Shown here one piece after another: positions 50,201-57,224 of a DNA stretch of 64,000 bases. The first letter of the stretch is position 1. Each line of letters starts with the position of its first letter. Source of the stretch: an uncultured Sphingomonas sp. (GTDB lineage: Bacteria; Pseudomonadota; Alphaproteobacteria; Sphingomonadales; Sphingomonadaceae); NCBI RefSeq assembly GCF_913776855.1, contig NZ_CAJYQD010000032.1:79345-143344 (forward strand), in the 5' to 3' direction. The translations under genes and the position numbers were made by a program. The notes beneath the pieces were generated by a model. The model made no database searches, was not told where the DNA came from, and saw nothing but the letters and a program-made list of their open reading frames with translations.

Positions 50201-51396
50201 CGCCCCTGCCCCGCGGCAACCACCTGTTCGAACCCGGTCTGGTCGAACGCCAGCCGGCTTGCGCGCAGGCGATAATCGAACCGCGCGGTCGAAAACGCGC
50301 CGTCGAGGATCGCGCGCAGTTCGATGTCGCGCCCGGTCATGTTCGGGAACATCGCCGCCGGGCGCAGCAACCGCGCGCGCAGCCGCAGGTCGCGGAAGGC
50401 GCTGGTGCCGAGATCGACGACCCCCTGCGCCTCCATCGCCAGCGCCGCGCTGCGCAGGGCCAGCACGCCATCGATCCGGCGATCGGCAAAGGTCGCGCTG
50501 CCCGTCACGCGGACCTGCGGCGCGGTCAGCCGCTGGAGCTTGCCCTGCAGCAACGACGACGGGGCGAGCGTGCCGCCCAGCATATAGCGCCCGGCGCGCA
50601 CGCCGAGCGTCAGGTCGATGATCCGCGCACGGCCGGCGTCCGCCACCGCCCGCCCGTCCCATGCCGACCAGCGCCCGTCGCCCGACACCTCGACCGCCAG
50701 GGGCCGGCGGATGCCGCTGGCGGTGGCGAGCAGTCCGTCGCTCACGCCCCGCGCGCGCAGGTCGATATCGAAGCGGTCGCGATCCGGTTCGGCATCGAGC
50801 CGCAGGCGCAGCCGGTCGCTGGCGGCGACGTCGAGCGCGAGGTCGACCAGCGCCCGGCCCGAGCGGACATCCGCCTGCCCGGCCAGCTTGCCGATCCGCG
50901 GCGTGCCGGTGACCGCCTTGGCCAGCTCGAGCCGCTCGACGCTCAACCGGCCGATACGAATGTCGAAGCTCGGCAGGATCGGCGTCTTGCGTCCGGTCGG
51001 CGTCGGCTGCGGCAGCTTGGCGAGGATCGCACGCGGAATGGTCAGGCTGTTAATCGACAGCCGGTTCGACAGGAATTCCCATGGCCGCCAATCGAGTTCG
51101 GCCAGCGGCGCGCGCAGGATCAGGCCCTTGGAATCATATATCCGCACATCGATCAGCCGCGCGCGCGTGTAGATCGACCCGTCGATCCGCCCGATGCGAT
51201 AGCGCAGCCCGTTGGCGGGCTTCATCGTCGCGATGCGGTTCGCGATCAGCCGGTGGCCGGGGCCGGTGTCGATCACCACCAGCGCACCGGCGATCAGCAC
51301 GACGATCGCCAGTACCAGCTGCAGCAGCCGCCGGCCCCAGCCGATACGGCGCTTCACCACGACCGGCGGCGGCGCTGCGACAGGTTCGTCGGTCAA
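47236..51396 (-). CDS. tamB: Translocation and assembly module subunit TamB
   Basis: A 1386-residue protein with one N-terminal transmembrane anchor (about residues 18-42, LLQLVLAIVVLIAGALVV) and a long beta-rich body made of repeating strands, ending in the TamB C-terminal (DUF490) domain with RRFYAEIVTDGQG near the end. TamB spans the periplasm like a groove and, with TamA, helps insert outer-membrane proteins; its AsmA-like fold also suggests lipid transfer. The start overlaps the tamA stop by four bases. Confidence 0.95.
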   Translation of the reverse strand: MTDEPVAAPPPVVVKRRIGWGRRLLQLVLAIVVLIAGALVVIDTGPGHRLIANRIATMKPANGLRYRIGRIDGSIYTRARLIDVRIYDSKGLILRAPLAELDWRPWEFLSNRLSINSLTIPRAILAKLPQPTPTGRKTPILPSFDIRIGRLSVERLELAKAVTGTPRIGKLAGQADVRSGRALVDLALDVAASDRLRLRLDAEPDRDRFDIDLRARGVSDGLLATASGIRRPLAVEVSGDGRWSAWDGRAVADAGRARIIDLTLGVRAGRYMLGGTLAPSSLLQGKLQRLTAPQVRVTGSATFADRRIDGVLALRSAALAMEAQGVVDLGTSAFRDLRLRARLLRPAAMFPNMTGRDIELRAILDGAFSTARFDYRLRASRLAFDQTGFEQVVAAGQGRFSKAPVIVPIRLAAARVTGVGDVAGGILRNLSVTGKLAVDAKTLVGNDLIVRSDKLNGRIMLTLDLATGRYEVGISGALQRYLIPGLGLVDVQTRLTAVPIPGGGTRIVGRGMAQVRRLDNGFFRSLTQGLPRIETGLERGRDGILYLRGLRLTSPGLTLSGNGYRRRDGTFHFEGSGRQTTYGPVQLILDGNISKPTLDLRFASPNATLGLADVVAHLDPTAEGFAYRATGGSRLGPFTADGRILLPSGGTARVAVDELEVSGTRATGGVDIVEDGFLGRLNVDGGGIAGTIDFAPQGSDQRIDIALEATRARLGVAGSVRRARLEAGIVLADGGTTLDATMTAQGFRRGKLSIARLAGSARLVDGVGEVRAAIAGSRGRAFSIQSVTQVTADEYRISAEGTLDRRPLKLETPAVIRREGDGWRLAPTQFSFAGGTATVGGAVGADSTELALDVTRMPLAVLDIGYPGLGLSGSASGKIAFATRGSTPSGRVDLTIRGLSRSGLVVSSTPIDVGVAAVLDANRAGVRAVMASGGKTIGRAQARLSPLGEGDLATRLNNAPLFAQLRYGGPADTLWRLTGIELFDLSGPVSVGADVTGRLADPRIRGVVRSSGARIESAITGTVLTGVEAQGRFDGSRLVIDRFAANDGRQGRVTGTGAFEFAAVRGFGIDLSLNADRARLINTDSIGATVTGPIRVRSDGAGGMISGEVRMDGSRYRLGRATATAPIPRLNIREINRPDGDDEASAAVVPWKLDLKARAPGGLIVTGLGLTSEWSADLAITGEPTSPIINGRADLIRGDYEFAGREFRVDRGALRFNGESPADPALDIVANADTQGLNATIRVAGTATRPEISFQSVPALPEDELLSRLLFGTSITNLSAPEALQLAAAVAALQNGEGGLNPINAVRRAAGLDRLRILPADPQTGQGTSVAAGKYLTRRFYAEIVTDGQGYSATRIEFQVTRWLSLLASISTIGRQSTNVRISRDY

Positions 51397-53330
51397 AATG
51401 CCTGCCCCAGCGAGACATAGACCGCGACGCGCGGATCGCCACGTTGCGGGTTGATCGGCGTGCCGACATCGACGCGGATCGGGCCGAAGTTACTGTAATA
51501 GCGCACACCGATCCCGGCGCCGTAGCGCAGCCCCGAGAAGCGCGGCATCGTGGAGGTATAGATGTTGCCGGTGTCGAGGAACGGCACGACGCCGAAATTG
51601 CCAAACGCCTTGACCCGTGCCTCCAGCGAAAATTCGGCAAGGCTGCGCCCGCCGATCGGCGCGTTGTTGGGATCGCGCGGGCCGATATCCTGGAAACCAT
51701 AGCCACGTACCGACGCGCCGCCCCCGGCATAGAAGCGCCGCGACGGGGCAACGGCATCGCGCGGCGCCCCCAGGATCGACCCGATGCGGGTGCGCGCCGC
51801 CAGCACGACCCGCGACGTCACCGGGCGGTACACGCTGGCGTCGACCTGTGCGCGGGTATAGCCGAACAGGTCGCCGCGCAGCGACAATTCGGGGCTGATC
51901 CGACCGCCCAGCCGGAACCCCTTGGTCGGGTTCAGCAGATCGTCCGACCCGTCATAGTTCAGGCTGCTGGGCAGCGCGCCGATGAAATAGGTGCGACGGC
52001 GCAGTTCGCCGGTCGCCACGATCACGTCGCGTTCGTCGGTCGCGAGCAGTTCGCCGCCCAGCGCCCAGGTCCACGTCTTCTGAAAGAAGATGTTGGTCTG
52101 CCGCTCCAGCCCACCCGACAGCGACAGCGTGTTCGCTTCGAACGCGTTGCGGACCAGATGCGTCACCGCCATCTGCGCGGTCAGCACCCGGTCGCGGCTA
52201 TGGAAATTGTTGCGGCGGAAAGTCACCGCCGCCACCTGTTCGCGGGTGCCGAGGACGCCGCGCAGCGTCAGCGCGCCTTCGGGCGGGAACAGGTTGCGGT
52301 GGGTCCAGCTGGCCTCGACCCGCGCGCCTTCTCCGGTGCCATAGCCGATCTCGCCCGCGATCGTGCGCGGCGGCGCAGGTTCCATTGCGAGGTCGAGGTC
52401 GACGGTGCCCGGCGCCTGTCCCTCGACCGGGGTCAGGCGGACCTGCGACACCAGGCTGGTCTGCACGATCGCGCGGCGCAGATCGTCGACCATGGCCGAA
52501 TCATAGGTTTCGCCTGGCTTGAACCGGGCGATATCCTGTGCATGGTCACCATCGAAGACGCGATTGGGCCGTGCCACGATCCGGCCGAAGCGCCGCTCGC
52601 CACCCGGCTGCACATCGACCTCGATCGTCGCGGTGCGGGTGGCGTGGTCGACGGTGATCTGTGGCTCGCCGACCTTGGCAAAGGGAAAGCCCTCGCGCCC
52701 GATCGTCGTTGCCAGCTTGCCCTGCGCCGCGACCACACTGTCGCCCTGTACCGGTGCCTCGGGCGTCAGGTCGAATGCCGAGCGCAGGTCGGCCGCCTTG
52801 TCTCCCGCAGCGGCGATGCCGGGCGTGCGGACCTGCGCAAAGCGGTACAGCTGGCCCGGCTCCACCTCCAGATACACGATCAGCCGGTCGCCTTCGGGCC
52901 GGACGCTGGTGGTGATGCGGGCGTCGAAATACCCTTCGTTGCGCAGCAGTTCGTCGAGCAGCCGTGCATCCTCGCGCGCGCGGCGATCGATCTGGGCGGC
53001 GTTCGACGGGTCGCCTTCGTTGGCGCGCAATGTCGACAACTCGTTGAAGCGCTGTCGGAACAGGTCGTTGTTGATGCTGTCGATGCCGGTGATGCGATAA
53101 TTGTAGCGGAACTCGCCGCCGGTGCGCTGCAACCCGGTGGCAAGCGCCGGGTCGGTCGGCGCGGTCGACAGGTCGGGCCAGGCGACGCCGATGTCGGGCA
53201 GGTCAGCCAGCGGAGCCCCCGGATCAAGCGGCGTTTCCGGCGCAGCCGGTGCCGTCTGCGCAACCGCCATCGGACCCGCAAAAGCGAGCCATCCGGCGCT
53301 CAACAGCACGGCTAGCCGGCAGCTCGACAT
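51393..53330 (-). CDS. tamA: Outer-membrane assembly protein TamA (BamA/Omp85 family)
   Basis: A 645-residue Omp85 protein with a signal peptide (about residues 1-25), POTRA domains (about 60-290) and a C-terminal 16-strand barrel. The barrel lid-loop motif region is RVGSILGAPRDAV... RFYAGGGASVRGYGFQ (near residue 545), and the last residue is Phe (SLGQAF), as in substrates of the Bam machine. It sits directly upstream of tamB on the same strand. Confidence 0.94.
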   Translation of the reverse strand: MSSCRLAVLLSAGWLAFAGPMAVAQTAPAAPETPLDPGAPLADLPDIGVAWPDLSTAPTDPALATGLQRTGGEFRYNYRITGIDSINNDLFRQRFNELSTLRANEGDPSNAAQIDRRAREDARLLDELLRNEGYFDARITTSVRPEGDRLIVYLEVEPGQLYRFAQVRTPGIAAAGDKAADLRSAFDLTPEAPVQGDSVVAAQGKLATTIGREGFPFAKVGEPQITVDHATRTATIEVDVQPGGERRFGRIVARPNRVFDGDHAQDIARFKPGETYDSAMVDDLRRAIVQTSLVSQVRLTPVEGQAPGTVDLDLAMEPAPPRTIAGEIGYGTGEGARVEASWTHRNLFPPEGALTLRGVLGTREQVAAVTFRRNNFHSRDRVLTAQMAVTHLVRNAFEANTLSLSGGLERQTNIFFQKTWTWALGGELLATDERDVIVATGELRRRTYFIGALPSSLNYDGSDDLLNPTKGFRLGGRISPELSLRGDLFGYTRAQVDASVYRPVTSRVVLAARTRIGSILGAPRDAVAPSRRFYAGGGASVRGYGFQDIGPRDPNNAPIGGRSLAEFSLEARVKAFGNFGVVPFLDTGNIYTSTMPRFSGLRYGAGIGVRYYSNFGPIRVDVGTPINPQRGDPRVAVYVSLGQAF

Positions 53331-53385
53331 CGCGCCGTCCTAGGGTTTGTCCTCGATCGCAACAAGCACAAACCCGCCGTGAAGG

Positions 53386-53610
53386 TCAGTGAATCGTACC
53401 CCAGGCGGCGGGGTGTTCCAGCAGCGTGACCAGTCGGGCGACCTGACGCCAGCGGCAGAATTGCACGATATTGTCGCGGTCACGCGCCTTGCCGGCACGG
53501 GCGGCGGCCTCGTCCGCCGCGACCGGACCATATTCGGCCATCAGTTCATGCGCCTTTGCCAGATCGGACAGGTCGGCGATGTACGGTGGCAGCATGGCAG
53601 GTTCGAGCAT
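53386..53610 (-). CDS. Small conserved protein of unknown function
   Basis: The ATG at 53610 gives 74 residues: MLEPAMLPPYIADL, then ALAKAHELMAEYG-like helices and QFCRWRQVARL near residue 50. The C-terminal RWRQV...GTIH segment looks conserved in sphingomonads from memory. The product is likely cytosolic and helical. It lies downstream of no recognised operon partner. Confidence 0.55.
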   Translation of the reverse strand: MLEPAMLPPYIADLSDLAKAHELMAEYGPVAADEAAARAGKARDRDNIVQFCRWRQVARLVTLLEHPAAWGTIH

Positions 53611-53779
53611 GGCATCCCGTGGTTCATGGATCGTGCCGGAACCGAACCGACCGCCTTCCCCGCCGTCTTCGATCGTTAACGGGAACAGCGCAATCCCGGA
53701 TCGGCACGAACCGGTGTCCCGATGCGATACAGGCGGGACGGGAGTGGCGCGCCGCCGCCGACTATGGCAAGCGACGGGA

Positions 53780-53956
53780 ATGAACAGACCACCCCATACG
53801 CCGAAAGCCGGCGGGATGCCGATCGCGCTGGGCGTGATGGGCGGCGCGATCGTCGGCGCGGTGTTCGGCGAGGCGACGATGGGCCTGCTGATCGGACTGG
53901 CGCTGGGCATCGCCATCGCCATCGTCATCTGGCGTCGGGATCGGCCCATCCCCTGA
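53780..53956 (+). CDS. Small two-helix membrane protein
   Basis: The ATG at 53780 (GGGAA upstream) gives 58 residues. Two glycine-rich hydrophobic stretches (GGMPIALGVMGGAIVGAVFG and MGLLIGLALGIAIAIVIW, residues about 11-53) are followed by a basic tail (RRDRP). It may be a small inner-membrane protein. No function is known. Confidence 0.6.
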   Translation: MNRPPHTPKAGGMPIALGVMGGAIVGAVFGEATMGLLIGLALGIAIAIVIWRRDRPIP

Positions 53957-53961
53957 TCCCG

Positions 53962-54576
53962 CTATAGCGCGCGCGACAGCCAGACCACCCGGCCGACAAT
54001 GTCCGGGGTGCCGTCGATCGCGATCGGCGGATAGGCGGGATTGTCGCTGACCAGTTCGACCCCGCCCGGCATCCGTGCCAGCCGCTTGACCAGCAGCACC
54101 CCGTCATGGCGCACGACATGGATCGCGCCCGACACCCCACGCCGGTCGCCGCCATCGACCAGGATGGTGTCGCCATCGGCCAGCGTCGGCAGCATCGAAT
54201 CGCCCGCGACGGCGATCACCGCCCCCTGCCCCGGCCGTACCCGCAACTGACGCAGCAGCGCGGCGTCGATCCGCATCGCGCCGTCGCCGCGATCTTCCTC
54301 CACCAATCCGCCCGGCCCCGCCGACGCCAGCGCATCAATCCGCCGCACCGCGACCATCTCGCGCACGACTGGTCCGCCCAGCACCGCCTCCGCCACGCCC
54401 AGATAGCGCGCGAGCGTCGCCCGGTCCCCTTCCGACAGGCGCCGGGGCGAACCGCGTTCGATATATTGCTGCATATAGGCGGGATTGCGCCCCAGCAGGC
54501 GCGACAGTTCCGACAGGCTGGCCCCCCGCTCGGTCGCCAGACGCGCGATCGTCGCACGCACATCGTCCAATTCCAT
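53962..54576 (-). CDS. LexA-like S24 peptidase repressor
   Basis: The ATG at 54576 gives 204 residues. An N-terminal helix-turn-helix (about residues 15-65; LSELSRLLGRNPAYMQQYIER) is followed by a peptidase S24 domain. The catalytic pair is Ser127 (GDSMLPTL) and Lys164 (LLVKRLA), 37 residues apart as in LexA. Ala86-Gly87 (LASAGPGG) could be the self-cleavage site. Such proteins are phage-type (CI/C2) or SOS repressors that fall apart on RecA-ssDNA. The divergent region (54577-54672) carries candidate operators and an SOS-type box. Confidence 0.9.
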   Translation of the reverse strand: MELDDVRATIARLATERGASLSELSRLLGRNPAYMQQYIERGSPRRLSEGDRATLARYLGVAEAVLGGPVVREMVAVRRIDALASAGPGGLVEEDRGDGAMRIDAALLRQLRVRPGQGAVIAVAGDSMLPTLADGDTILVDGGDRRGVSGAIHVVRHDGVLLVKRLARMPGGVELVSDNPAYPPIAIDGTPDIVGRVVWLSRAL

Positions 54577-54590
54577 CGCCGCGCTCCCTT

Positions 54591-54604
54591 TAGGAATTTT
54601 CCTA
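54591..54604. promoter_or_regulatory. Palindrome 1, candidate operator of the S24 repressor
   Basis: TAGGAA-TT-TTCCTA is a perfect 6-2-6 inverted repeat 15 bases upstream of the S24 start codon, placed to control its own gene. It shares the NAGGAA/TTCCTN layout with palindrome 2. Confidence 0.55.
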
Positions 54605-54622
54605 GACATGTTGGATTTCAAA

Positions 54623-54637
54623 GAACAGATCAAGAAC
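54623..54637 (+). promoter_or_regulatory. LexA-type SOS box between the S24 gene and two small genes
   Basis: GAAC-AGATCAA-GAAC is an exact GAAC-N7-GAAC direct repeat, like the one at uvrA. It lies 36 bases upstream of the first small gene and overlaps palindrome 2. Confidence 0.6.
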
Positions 54638-54644
54638 ATTCTTG
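54631..54644. promoter_or_regulatory. Palindrome 2, candidate operator
   Basis: CAAGAA-CA-TTCTTG is a perfect 6-2-6 inverted repeat with its centre 40 bases from palindrome 1. It overlaps the SOS-type box, so a LexA-like protein and the S24 protein could compete here. Confidence 0.5.
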
Positions 54645-54672
54645 AGTCGAAGGAGTAGGCGGGAGGTTATGG

Positions 54673-54858
54673 ATGCACACCATATTGCAGCGGATCAGCC
54701 GGCATCTGCAGGAAACGGGAATGCCCGAAACGCTGTTCGGACGGCGGGCGGCGGGCGATCCGCGGCTGGTCGGCGACCTGCGCAACGGACGGCAGCCGCG
54801 CCCGCCGCTGATCGCCCGGATCGAAGCCTATATCGACGGACAGGAGCGGCCGGAATGA
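54673..54858 (+). CDS. Small DNA-binding-like protein under the S24/SOS region
   Basis: A 61-residue protein (ATG at 54673, with AAGGAG at 54650-54655, a rather long spacing). Its sequence (ILQRISRHLQETGMPETLFGRRA, DPRLVGDLRNGRQPRP) looks like a short helix-turn-helix with a basic recognition helix, and similar proteins are known in alphaproteobacteria as unnamed families. It overlaps the next gene's start by four bases, so they form an operon. The function is unknown. Confidence 0.65.
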   Translation: MHTILQRISRHLQETGMPETLFGRRAAGDPRLVGDLRNGRQPRPPLIARIEAYIDGQERPE

Positions 54859-55166
54859 GCCGGGGGCCGGACGCCACGGCCCTGCTGGAACGGCGGTTGC
54901 GCATCGCGGCAGAGGCGGCGGGGGTGTCGATCGCCATTTCCGAATCGGCGTGGACCCCATGGGCCAGCGCGACCTTCAACGGCGCGCGGCATCAGCTGAC
55001 CCTGCGGAGCGACGATGCCGGATTCGCGCCATGGCTAACCGCCCTGCCCGACGCTGAGTTGCCGCTGCGCGGACATCTGGTCGCCGACCTAATCGTGACG
55101 GGCGGCACGGCCGGACCCGCTGGATCGATGGCGACGATCGAGGTGCTGACCGTCGAGGAACGCTGA
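54855..55166 (+). CDS. Small unknown protein paired with the DNA-binding-like protein
   Basis: A 103-residue protein, translationally coupled (ATGA). A helical N-terminus (residues 8-27) is followed by a beta-rich part (SAWTPWASATFNGARHQLTL, near residue 32; ELPLRGHLVADLIVTGG, near 68). No signal peptide, no recognised domain. As the second gene of a putatively SOS-linked unit, it could be an effector, but this is inference only. Confidence 0.6.
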   Translation: MSRGPDATALLERRLRIAAEAAGVSIAISESAWTPWASATFNGARHQLTLRSDDAGFAPWLTALPDAELPLRGHLVADLIVTGGTAGPAGSMATIEVLTVEER

Positions 55167-55170
55167 CGTC

Positions 55171-55929
55171 CTACTCGCCCCCCGCCATCCGGCGCAGTGC
55201 GCCAAGTGCGGAGGCGAGGCCCGGATTGGCGACTTCTGCGGTCGCTTCGGGCTTTTCGGGGCGGTCGTTGCGCCGACGCTGCAAACCCCGGTCGAGCCGG
55301 TCGATCAGGTCGGACAGGCCCGCCGCCGTCGGTGCCGGATCGGCGACCGGTTCGACCGGCGGCTCGACCGGCGGTTCCGGTGCCGGTTCGTCCGCGGCGA
55401 TCGCTTCCGGGTCGGCTGTCACGGGACGGAAGAGCGGGCGTACCGTGGGGGGCGGTGCCGCGGGCACCATCGGCAGCGCCGCCGGATCGAACATCGCCAT
55501 CGGCGTGTCGAGGTCGCGCGGCAGGGTGACCTCCGCCTCCCCCGGCGCCACGGGATCGAGGAACGGCATTCCCAGGTCGCGCGCGGCGCGCACCGGCGGG
55601 CGTGGCGGGGCGTCGGGATGGGCGTCGGCGCGGCGGACGCTGGGTGGTGCTTCCTCGACCACCGCGTCGGCAGCGGGCAGCGCGACCGGGCGGCGAACGG
55701 CGAGCAGGGTCAGCGCGATCCAGACCGGCACCGCGACAGCCAGCGCCGTGACCAGCATCAGCGCCGCGCGCGCGGTCCAGCCGAGCGGCGGGGCAGCAAT
55801 CGGCAACAGCGCAGGTAATCCGGTGCCGGACACGACCGTCTCGATCCGCCACATCGGCACGACGGCGATCGCGATGGCCACGATCAGCCCGGACGCGCCC
55901 GCGACCATGGTGGGCAGCGAGCGGTTCAT
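55171..55929 (-). CDS. Two-helix membrane protein with a proline-rich tail
   Basis: A 252-residue protein. Two transmembrane helices lie at about residues 8-28 and 50-75. The remaining 170 residues are rich in proline, alanine and charged residues, partly disordered (PEPPVEPPVEPVADPAP, near residue 190), and probably cytosolic. The start overlaps the glycosyltransferase stop (ATGA), so it is co-expressed with it. No family is recognised. Confidence 0.65.
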   Translation of the reverse strand: MNRSLPTMVAGASGLIVAIAIAVVPMWRIETVVSGTGLPALLPIAAPPLGWTARAALMLVTALAVAVPVWIALTLLAVRRPVALPAADAVVEEAPPSVRRADAHPDAPPRPPVRAARDLGMPFLDPVAPGEAEVTLPRDLDTPMAMFDPAALPMVPAAPPPTVRPLFRPVTADPEAIAADEPAPEPPVEPPVEPVADPAPTAAGLSDLIDRLDRGLQRRRNDRPEKPEATAEVANPGLASALGALRRMAGGE

Positions 55930-57167
55930 GCGTCCACCATCGATGCATTGCCGAGCATCGCACCGCTCCGTCGGGCACCGATCAGGCGCTGGTACAGCGG
56001 CTGATAGCGCGCGACGTTCGATGCCCAGTTACGCTCCGCCTCGACAAAGGCACGGCCCCGGTCGCGCATCGCCTCCCATCCCGACTGGTCGGCCAGCAGC
56101 GCGGCGACCCGCGGCGCCAGCGCAGCGGGATCGTCGGGCGGGAACAGCGTGCCGGTGTCGCCGTCGCGGATCAATTCGCGGTGGCCGCCGACATCGGAGG
56201 CGGCGACCAGCCGGCGCTGCGCCATGGCCTCCAGGGGCTTGAGCGGCGTGACCAGATCGGTCAGCCGCATCGCTTTGCGCGGATAGACCAGCAGGTCGAC
56301 CAGCCCGTAATAGCGCTCGACCTCATGATGGGGCACGCGGCCGATGAAGTGGATGGCGTGGGCGACGCTCGACGCCGCTGCCTGTGCCCGCAGGGCCGCC
56401 TCCATCGGGCCTCCGCCGACCATCAACAACCGCACATTCGGCCGTGCCGCGACCAGCGCCGGCATCGCCGCGATCAGCGTGTCGAGGCCTTCATAGTCAT
56501 AGAAGCTGCCGATGAAGCCCAGCACCTCCATGCCCGCGAGGCCCAATTCGGCGGCGAGCGCGGTGTCGGGCGGGGGCGGATCGCCGAACAGGGTCAGGTC
56601 GACGCCGTTGGGCGACACCATGATCTTGGCCGGATCGATGCCCCGCGCCACCAGATCGCGGCGCAACCCTTCGCAAATCACCGCGACACCATCGGCGCGG
56701 CGCACCGCCCATGTCTCCAGCGCACGAGTCGCGCGGTAGCGGGCGGAACCTTCGGTCCCCGTGCCGTTGCCGACCGCCGCATCCTCCCAGAAGGCGCGGA
56801 TCTCATAGACCAGCGGCAGGTCCCGGCGCCGGGCGACGCGCAGAGCGGCGAGGGCATCCAGTACCGGCGAATGGGCGTGGAGGATGTCGGGCCGAAATTC
56901 GTCCACCACCCGGTCGATCGATGCGGCGAAAGCGTGGATTTCCGCCAGTTCGCCCAGTGGCGCCGGTAACGCACGCGGCGGCACGGTGCGGTGGAAATCG
57001 ATCCCGTCGACGGTTTCGCGCGGGACCTTCGTCACACCCTGCCGCGCGCCGGTGACCGCCGCGACCTGCCACCCGCGCGCCATCTGCGCGGTCAGGATCG
57101 CGCGCGTGCGGAAGGTGTAGCCGCTATGCAGCGGCAGGCCATGGTCGAGGATGTGTAGGACTCGCAT
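55926..57167 (-). CDS. Glycosyltransferase of the exosortase-A-associated type
   Basis: A 413-residue GT-B-fold family 4 glycosyltransferase. The N-terminus RVLHILDHGLPLHSGYTFRT is typical of the exosortase-A (EpsH/XrtA) associated glycosyltransferase subgroup. The nucleotide-sugar-binding segment TDLVTPLKPLEAMA is near residue 305. These enzymes act on polysaccharide or glycan synthesis linked to PEP-CTERM protein sorting. No exosortase gene is visible here, so the rest of the locus lies elsewhere or the gene works alone. Confidence 0.85.
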   Translation of the reverse strand: MRVLHILDHGLPLHSGYTFRTRAILTAQMARGWQVAAVTGARQGVTKVPRETVDGIDFHRTVPPRALPAPLGELAEIHAFAASIDRVVDEFRPDILHAHSPVLDALAALRVARRRDLPLVYEIRAFWEDAAVGNGTGTEGSARYRATRALETWAVRRADGVAVICEGLRRDLVARGIDPAKIMVSPNGVDLTLFGDPPPPDTALAAELGLAGMEVLGFIGSFYDYEGLDTLIAAMPALVAARPNVRLLMVGGGPMEAALRAQAAASSVAHAIHFIGRVPHHEVERYYGLVDLLVYPRKAMRLTDLVTPLKPLEAMAQRRLVAASDVGGHRELIRDGDTGTLFPPDDPAALAPRVAALLADQSGWEAMRDRGRAFVEAERNWASNVARYQPLYQRLIGARRSGAMLGNASMVDA

Positions 57168-57224
57168 ACCAACGTCCTGCCACGACAGGGTTAAGGGAGA
57201 GGTAACGGCACCCTATCGCTCCGA

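Noticed and set aside
47269..51420. Two very long open frames opposite tamB (772 and 579 codons)
   Set aside because: They lie antisense to the clear TamB gene and their amino-acid composition is typical of GC-rich shadow frames. No domain is visible.
54591..54644. Prophage immunity region
   Set aside because: A divergent repressor region is present, but no integrase, replication or structural phage gene lies nearby in the window.
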